Notes under the pieces: generated by a model
Databases searched by the model: none
What the model saw: the letters and a program-made list of their open reading frames with translations, nothing else
Told to the model about the DNA's origin: nothing
Source: Phallusia mammillata
Lineage: Eukaryota > Chordata > Ascidiacea > Phlebobranchia > Ascidiidae
Length of the DNA stretch: 64,000 bases
Assembly (NCBI GenBank): GCA_003260075.1
Contig: QLIY01000094.1
Span: forward strand, 104,586 to 168,585
Direction: 5' to 3'
Shown: one piece after another, positions 57,136 through 64,000 of the stretch
How the letters are laid out: each line of letters opens with the position of its first letter
How positions within the stretch are numbered: the first letter of the stretch is position 1
Program-made: the position numbers and the translations under genes

Positions 57136-57760
57136 TTTTTACTGTTTTTACTACTTGCAGTGGCCTTGACTAAAAAACATATGGAGCTGTTAGGCATTTA
57201 CCAACAGTACAATGTCACTTTAAAATGAGCACACAATGACTGAAAAACACCATATTCAAATCAGCCAAATATTGTCCCTTTTACACCAACAGTAGGGCAA
57301 TGTAAATGTGTATCTGGAATGCATGGTGTACAAGAAAAAGTCACAGAAAAACAAGTTGTTTTTGTTGTTGTATTTACTGTCGACTTCTGTAAGGGTATAG
57401 TTTTGTATTGTACAATTTATTTTGTTGCTTAAATCATCAGTCTGATGAGTTTGCTAAAAAAAATCATACTGGGCACCGGACAGGAAAATTTTAAATTGTG
57501 CCATGCAGAGACTAAAGAGTAATAAATTTGGCAACAATGCACCATGAGTACACAACTACAAGGAAAACAGCTACTACAAAAAGAACTTTAAACAAAAAAG
57601 AACTACATTTAGCAAAAACAAAAGCCATAAGGCTAATCCACACACCATGGCTCACAAGTGTTTCTCTTGCTTACAAAATATTTGCTCACTTTTTTATATA
57701 GCCCAACCCAAAGCCATTCTCTTGGCAAGAATATAAATACATTGAGTATATTGTTTACTG
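57136..57760. other. RNASET2 promoter / CEP43 3' UTR
   Basis: Short same-strand spacer. TTTATT on + (57416-57421) is a minus-strand AATAAA that could end CEP43. The remaining ~280 bp would hold the RNASET2 promoter, or the pair could be cotranscribed. Confidence 0.45.
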
Positions 57761-58741
57761 TCAGATATCCTCTGTGTAGTCCATGTCATGGTTACTTTCA
57801 CCTAAAGTGTGATCATCAGTCAGTTCAGCATATGAACTTGGTGCACTGCTAAGGAGTCCGTCACCTTGTAGATCTTCGCTAATGCTGGTTTGACTAACGC
57901 TGTTAAAATCACCTTCATAGTCTGCACTACCAATGTGATCCTGCATTAGCAAATTTTCAAGATTTTTTTCAACCTCTTTATCGGACCGGAAAACACCTTT
58001 GTCAAATTCTCCACTCATATTTGGGGTGCTGTCATTATAACTAGACCGAATGCTTTCACCCATTGCTGGAGAAACAGTAGTAATAGTACTACACAGTTTA
58101 AATAGTTTTTCATAGATCTGTATGAATGTAATGCATGAAATGTTTTGAAGGGTTGACCGACGCATTTCATCATCTACAAACGACTGCAGCAAATACCTTG
58201 GAAACTCTGGACATAGTTGCGATAAGGCATCAACTGCTTTGGTTTTTGACACCAAACCAGAGTCAAATGAGTTTGAATGTTCTTTAAAAATATTCTTTGC
58301 TGTTTCAATGTGACTTTCACTTGGTGTAGTAATGAGGTTAGGTTTCGATGATTGCTTAGATTGTATCAATTGTCCTAATACAGGCAATGCAGAGTTTTCT
58401 TCATGTGGCAAGTTCAGATTTTTTAGCAGCTGGTTCCTAGAGTCTGAATTTGAACTACAGCCCGCCTCAACAGTAAAAACAGCATTGGTGTAATCGAGAT
58501 CAAAAAATGTCAAAAACTCTTGAACTAGTTCTAAATACAGTGGACCTGTAGCACTTTGAGATTTGAAATTTGTTAGTTTTCGATTTGCTCCATGAGAATA
58601 ATTGTCACTTTGATCTTTGGATTCCAATGCTAGAAATACTCCGGCTCGCAATTCAGCTTTGATTTTTCCCAGGACACCATTCTTTTCTAATGTTTGCAAC
58701 AATAAATCTCTTAATTCAGTTTCCTCTTCATTCCCAGACAT
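57761..58741 (-). CDS. CEP43: CEP43 (FGFR1OP/FOP) centrosomal protein, single exon
   Basis: Intact frame of 326 aa from ATG 58741 (MSGNEEETELRDLLL) to TGA 57761-57763. The N-terminus DLLLQTLEKNGVLGKIKAEL + RAGVFLALE and EFLTFFDLDYTNAVF is the TOF/LisH dimerisation region that anchors the protein at centriolar satellites and basal bodies with CEP350. A Ser-rich linker follows. The C-terminus DYEGDFNSVSQTSISEDL matches the conserved acidic tail. A second LisH-like helix (FPRYLLQSFVDDEMR) sits near residue 180. An in-frame ATG at 58780 exists, but TTGATTTGCAG at about 58770 looks like a splice acceptor, so the leader is probably spliced. The coding region has no introns, unlike the multi-exon human gene. 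Confidence 0.92.
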   Translation of the reverse strand: MSGNEEETELRDLLLQTLEKNGVLGKIKAELRAGVFLALESKDQSDNYSHGANRKLTNFKSQSATGPLYLELVQEFLTFFDLDYTNAVFTVEAGCSSNSDSRNQLLKNLNLPHEENSALPVLGQLIQSKQSSKPNLITTPSESHIETAKNIFKEHSNSFDSGLVSKTKAVDALSQLCPEFPRYLLQSFVDDEMRRSTLQNISCITFIQIYEKLFKLCSTITTVSPAMGESIRSSYNDSTPNMSGEFDKGVFRSDKEVEKNLENLLMQDHIGSADYEGDFNSVSQTSISEDLQGDGLLSSAPSSYAELTDDHTLGESNHDMDYTEDI

Positions 58742-60988
58742 GCCGTTGCAGTTTAAAATTGCCCCAACACTGCAAATCAATTCATTACCTTAGCACAATT
58801 TAAGCAAATAACAAAGAGGATTACCAACACAAAATAGCATTCATTTTCATTACACATGTAAGCAAGGCTATTTCGACAGGAAAACTACCATTTTGCGTAA
58901 CAAGACTTTTGTGCAAGCAGCTAAGTATTTAAATATAGCGCGCAAGTGCTCAACAAAGCGGAATTCACGCCAACTTTTAACTGCCCCCACAGAATACAAA
59001 AGGCAAATAACAAAGAAGCTTAAAGCAGTCAAGCGTGAAGTCGGAGATTTTGTGATTTTTATGGCTCGCTAGATGTCACCCTTCTGGGAAAAAACGAAAG
59101 ATACCACTGTGCAGAAGTGTGTACATATTGGATTTTTACATGATATTGTTGATAAATTAGGCCTTTATTATCAATGCATTTATAAACTTGTGTTTCCTTG
59201 ATTTATATATTAAGTAGCAATTCCACATTTCCTTGTGACCAAAAAGGGGACAAGTCCAACTTTTTAACAAATGTTAGACAAATTTTCCTAATTATTAGGT
59301 AACTTTCCGTTTTAAATAAGTTAGCTTTTCGTAATGGCAAGAAACACATTTCACAACTTACACAGCGTAACGCAGCTGCTATTAAATTAAACTAGTGGTT
59401 CATATGTTCTGAAAGCTCAAAAAGTTAATACGTTTAAATGTTAACTAGAACGAGGACATTTTTTCGGAGGGAGGGGTTCATCTTTGTAGATGACAGGCTA
59501 ATTTTTTAAACAGGAACTGAAAAGTTCCCAAAAAGAGGACCTAATGAATAAAAAGGCTCCGTGTTTTTCAAGTCATTCGAAGTGATATTTACATACAGCC
59601 CTCAGGTTGTATAGAACCTTGGTTTTGTAAAATCTTCGTTTCCTCATTTAGTGCACATTAAACCTTTTACTACACTTTCCTCGAAAAAAAAATCAATAAA
59701 ATGGTCATCAACCCTAAACTACAATAGACAATACGTAATTAGCTGCAACACTTAAACTTAATGTATTAGTTGTGTTTAACACCATCGTTTACCAAGCACA
59801 TGTTTAAAGATGAAAATAAACTCAAGTGAAATGACATGTGAAATGTAAACAGAATTCGACATAGGAGAAATATTTTATTGCATTGTTGTTTGCTGTGATT
59901 GTCGTTCGGGAAGAAACGACCTCTTTTTATAGTAAGCTTAGTTTGTATCAATCTCAAGGTTACACGATTGTTCAAACAAAAGTAAAAATAAACAAACTGG
60001 TGGAATAAATTTACAAGCAGTTTGAAATATAATTTTATTTGAGAATGACATGAGATGTTTCGAAACGTTATGTTTTGTACAAGTTTATCGGCTTGTCTTT
60101 TTCTTGTCAGGATCTTTGAAACGGTGAATGGTGTACCTATGTTTGGAAAAAAGCCTTTGAAAACACTTGGATGTACTAACCATATAGCTATAGTTTTCAT
60201 GCTACATCAGCACAACAAGATGTGCCTAGTAACAAGTTAATTTTAATTGCTTCTGTACCTATAGAGTGTTCTGGAAAGTGAATGCGTTTATTTTCTCTTC
60301 TTTAACGTAAGCCAACATTTCGCTTCTATTTCGAATGTGACTGTATGTACAAATAAGGAGATGTTCGTTTTTAATGTTTGCAGCGCCCACGTAAAACAGG
60401 AACGCATTGAATATCCTTTTTGCGATTGAGTTAATTATTAACTTACGGTTTTCTTTTTAGTTTCGTGCGGAGTGTACGTTACATCATGGTCCTATTTCTC
60501 CCTGGGGTGGCAATGTTTGCTCTTTCGACAATTTGGCATGACGCGTCTGTTCCGTTAATGTGTAACTTGTGATAAACGCTTTGTATAAGATCAACCTGTA
60601 GGTTTGAAAGAGCCAAAAGGGAACTTGTGCCGTGTTTAAAAAGGTACAGCCACGATGCTTTAGGACTGAGAGGTAGAGTTGAAAATATCGCCGATCTAGT
60701 AAGAGGATGTGTACTACGAAAAATATCAGATTTAGAAGTTGGTACGATAAAACTTGGACAGAGAAGATTTAGATCTCTGAGCAAAAATAAAAATAGGTCG
60801 TTTGAAAACTAGGGGATATCTTTTGAGGGTTCATGCAGTTTTTAACAAAAAGTTATTAGAAAACGTGAACGAGAGCAAGGATTGTAGTAATTAATGTGCT
60901 TTTTCATTGACAGATATTTGTGATTTCAACTGTGTTCCTTTACGTTATTGCTGATTTAGTCAATTAATAAGCCACATATACCAAAATC
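58742..60988. other. spacer between CEP43 and the claudin cluster
   Basis: CEP43 promoter region, then AT-rich sequence. Open frames at 59766-60240 and 60479-60812 carry no recognisable domain, and codon usage does not suggest a gene. Confidence 0.5.
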
Positions 60989-61214
60989 ATGGCTAATGCG
61001 TGTCCCGGCATTGGACTAGCGATCGGTATCGTAGCAACCATAGGAATTATTTACACCTTGGCCTCGAAAGAATGGAAAAGAAACTCCCAAGTAGCTTCCG
61101 CCAATGTCAACTACGGAATTTACTCCTATGAGGGTTTATGGGTACGTTGTACAAGTCCCATTCCTGGCCAGTTCCAATGTGACAACTATGACACTTCGTT
61201 CATTGCGCTGCCTG
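60989..61214 (+). CDS. claudin-type first exon 1
   Basis: Encodes MANACPGIGLAIGIVATIGI (transmembrane helix 1), then W30 of KEWKRN and the claudin signature EGLWVRCTSPIPGQFQC with the paired Cys of the first extracellular loop. The exon ends LPG at a phase-1 GTAGG donor. It is 226 bp, exactly the length of the next one (62920-63145). Claudins have four membrane helices and seal tight junctions; only the first helix and half of loop 1 are here. No second exon was found before 62920. Confidence 0.88.
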
Positions 61215-62919
61215 GTAGGTTTTGATTTAAAGATCAACATAAAAAAAATTGTTATAATTTTACATAAGATTTCTATGAAGAAAAAGTATTCGTTTTATTT
61301 TTTTGGCTGATTTTGTTTTTCTTATTTAACTTTTTTCTAGTTTTATACTTGAAACTCTAACTTTGATAATAAACGAATATCGTTGTTAAAGTTGTTTTTG
61401 CTGTAACTAACGTTTTTAATGGCCTGTTGTTTATTTATTGTTACTTTAACTACTTGAGGTTTTAATTAATCACACTTTGGTAAGTTTTGTGTTCATAAAT
61501 TTCTAACCTATGTTGTTCTATCTCTAAAATTTGTTACATTTTGTATTAGTAATTTGTTTATAAGCTATGGCGGTAATTAAATCTAAAACAATAATACTTT
61601 TATTCTTTTTTTTCTATCAAACTCAGGCAGGTAAGGAGAAATCGATTTTCTTTGTTTTATTTACGCTAACCTCTTTTTTCCGCTGAAAGATAACAATTTT
61701 TAAAATGACGACTTTATAGTTGTAACCCGTTGCCCCATTTTACTAACTGTGTCGACACCAATGTTTGCTCTTTGTCGGACGTGACGAACATTTCCCGCCT
61801 TTCCCGTGTAAAAAACTGATGACGTAATGTAAAACCGGGCATGTGTGAATCACCCAGGCATGTGACTGTGCGGCTGGGTAGGGTTAATTGTGACTGATCT
61901 GTTTACCGTCGACAATTGACAGCTACAATTTCCAATTCTCCCAATGGCATCAAAGAAGTTACCAGAAAAGGGGTTTAACATTTTGAACACATACGAAAAC
62001 TTATTTTGATTAGCAAATAGGCCTACAAGTAGGCTACGTGTTTTTATCAGTTTACTTTGTTTTTAATTAAAAAAAAAACTGTTCATAGATTTTTGACAAG
62101 TTTGGAGCAAACACTTAAACTTTAAATCTACACATGTGTCTGTCTAAATTTAATGTTGGGTTTTGATAAATTGAGCAAAAATAAAACATATTTTTTTGTT
62201 TGACTTTTGTTTTTGTTTCCCGCACTCGTTTTTAAGCTCCTAAAATCACCACTTTTATTTAATTCCTGTGTAGCACCGCAAACATAGGTTACGCCACGGA
62301 CCTACAGGTCAAAAAACGTCTTACAAATTTAATATCTTCCCTATCTACGATATTTGTTCCACCCAGTGCGCAATTTCTAACAAAGGATGACGGTGTTTGT
62401 TCGTGTAGGTGTGCTTGGTAATATTTGCTCCCGCTTTTAAATGGCTCTTTTATGTCCGGGGCCCACTGCTTTTCTTCCACTTTTTCTTTCTTGATAAAAA
62501 TATAGAAAACGCCTTTTACCCCAAATTTTGCGACCGCTTCGAATAAGGGTTACCTATTTGGTCGCTGGGGTGTTGTATTAGGTGTCGGGAACATGTATAG
62601 GAGGGATTAAATTGTCAGTTGCTAAGCTTTTTGAAACTTTTGGCGATTTGATGTTTTTGTAAGGAAAAGTTAAATAAAAATTTTGTTAAGAAAGGGCTTA
62701 AAAAATTGGTCAGTACTTAACGTTTACGCAGTTGGCCGTGTATTGATTTTATTTTGGAGTATTAACAATGTATGCTCGACGTATCAAATATAATTTATGT
62801 ACCAAACAGAATGTTTGCGCACATAGTGAAAGTCAAACGCGCACTTATATATCAACCTATTTTCACAGATCAAGTACCTTATAATTTTATGTAAAATATT
62901 TTTCTAACAAATCAAAAAA
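61215..62919. other. intron or spacer between claudin exons 1 and 2
   Basis: No claudin-like exon (helices 2-4) was found on the plus strand. A tiny AG-GCAG-GTAAGG motif at about 61626 could be a chance microexon. Otherwise AT-rich sequence. Confidence 0.5.
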
Positions 62920-63145
62920 ATGTCGAATGCTCCAAGAATGGCCGGTTTTGTCCTAATTCTTATTGCCACCATTGGTTTTCTGGTAACAACAATTTACCGC
63001 GAATGGCGCCGTAACAACATTCAGGAATCCCAGGCCAACTTTGGCCAGTTCTATTCTGTGGAAGGCCTGTGGGTTCGATGCACTTCACCATTTCCTGGGC
63101 AGATTCAGTGCGACAACTATGACACAGCACTTATCGGAATACCAA
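62920..63145 (+). CDS. claudin-type first exon 2
   Basis: Encodes MSNAPRMAGFVLILIATIGF, W of REWRRNN and EGLWVRCTSPFPGQIQC, ending IP at a phase-1 GTAAG donor. Strongly similar to the exon at 60989 (identical length, phase and signature). No downstream exon within the ~600 bp before the next first exon. Confidence 0.88.
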
Positions 63146-63741
63146 GTAAGTTTGTCAGTCATAAACTTTTAAATTAAACTTTTTACGACTGAAATTTACG
63201 ACTCTTTTTGTGTATACTGACCTTTGAGGCAGAACTGGCAAAACAGGCGAATTTGGCGTAATTGTTAAGCGTTTTTGACGTAACAATGCACCACAGTAGT
63301 TCGAACGTTTACAGTCAATAACTGACACAACAAACTATATGTAGTTGCTCATCAATGACCAAGTTGGTCGTTTTACCCGAGGCGGTCGTATAAAAAGCAT
63401 CTTTGGAAATCCATGAAGCGGAATTTGTTTAGAAAAAGCAAAAACCGGGGGTCACAAAAAATAAACAAGGCATAATTGATCATAAACTTAAAAAACCAGC
63501 AGGACCAACGCTTCGAACAATGCGAAGAACTTTTTCAGTTGCGTCAAAAACTTGTTCTGGACAACATCAAAACTTGAATAAAGACTGACAGCTCCCCTGC
63601 TATCATAGTCTATTTTAGTGTGTGGCTGTAACGGGTGTTGGCATTGCGGTAAAGTCAAGCAACATTGCAGGGTGTTACATTGAATCTGTTACAAGATTGT
63701 AAAACGCGAAAACAAGTTTTAAAGGATTGTTCATAAGAGTC
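63146..63741. other. intron or spacer between claudin exons 2 and 3
   Basis: No recognisable exon; the minus-strand frame at 63675-63872 is the shadow of the next exon. Confidence 0.5.
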
Positions 63742-63985
63742 ATGGTACAAACAGTTGTCCCAATGAGCGCGGGTTTAAGATCAGCCAGCTTCTTTCTTAT
63801 TATGATATCCACTGGCGGAATCATTTTTAGCCTTATATACAGCGATTGGAGGCATACATCACAGCAGGCCACCCCACCAGCTTTTCAAAATGTTCAGCTT
63901 TTTGAAGGCTTGTGGGAGCGCTGCAATCAGAACTTTCAGTCAACAGTTTGTGATGTTTTTGGCATGGCATTTTTCGACCTTCCCG
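63742..63985 (+). CDS. claudin-type first exon 3, gene runs off the window
   Basis: Encodes MVQTVVPMSAGLRSASFFLI, helix 1, W of SDWRHTS and the signature FEGLWERCNQNFQSTVC, ending DLP at a phase-1 GTAGG donor. More diverged and 18 bp longer than the other two. Downstream exons, if any, lie beyond 64000. Confidence 0.85.
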
Positions 63986-64000
63986 GTAGGTTAAATGCTG

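Noticed and set aside
60479-60812. Overlapping open frames on both strands upstream of the claudins
   Set aside because: No domain, splice context or family resemblance; each could be the shadow of the other.
1-64000. CRISPR arrays, operons of bacterial type, rRNA genes
   Set aside because: Searched for by eye; no regularly spaced repeats, Shine-Dalgarno-led frames or rRNA-like sequence are present.

Overview
This is a eukaryotic nuclear genomic window: AT-rich, intron-dense, with short introns, GT-AG (and a few GC-AG) splice sites, AATAAA signals and chordate-type gene families. Gla-EGF proteins, claudins, INTS7, TTF2, XRRA1, RNase T2 and CEP43 in a compact arrangement point to an ascidian tunicate such as Ciona. 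The species is inferred, not proven.

Layout. (1) 1.4-24.5 kb, all + strand: a tandem cluster of six genes that share the same first exon (signal peptide, phase-1 donor) and the same second exon (gamma-carboxylation propeptide, usually followed by a Gla domain). The outer two are large Gla-EGF proteins with six and nine EGF modules. Two middle members have a Gla exon but no recognisable EGF exons. Two others have lost the Gla domain and encode secreted precursors of 62-63 aa ending in a short Trp-containing acidic peptide after a KR site. (2) 25.6-32.2 kb, - strand: a complete 17-exon XRRA1 (leucine-rich repeat protein). (3) 33.0-38.5 kb, + strand: TTF2, a SNF2-family transcription-termination ATPase, here with two N-terminal cold-shock-like domains. 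It shares an ~0.8 kb divergent promoter region with XRRA1. (4) 39.4-51.7 kb, + strand: a 23-exon INTS7 (Integrator subunit). (5) 54.4-57.1 kb and 57.8-58.7 kb, - strand: RNASET2 (8 exons) and a single-exon CEP43/FGFR1OP. (6) 61.0-64.0 kb, + strand: three claudin-type first exons in a row with no downstream claudin exons inside the window.

Two overlays affect the reading. First, 28 poly-C/poly-G runs of at least 10 bases punctuate the window. Most sit exactly between two slightly diverged direct copies of the same sequence, one copy ending abruptly at the run. These look like allelic copies joined head-to-tail by the assembly, not biology. They duplicate or break exons of Gla-A, Gla-F, TTF2 and INTS7, and probably removed one TTF2 exon. 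Second, introns and spacers hold many short non-autonomous hAT-like elements, several with perfect 8-bp target duplications, and tRNA-derived SINE-like repeats.

The genes do not form a single pathway. The cluster in part 1 is one evolving family of secreted vitamin-K-dependent-type proteins. TTF2 and INTS7 both act in RNA polymerase II termination and RNA processing. RNASET2 and CEP43 are neighbours in human as well.
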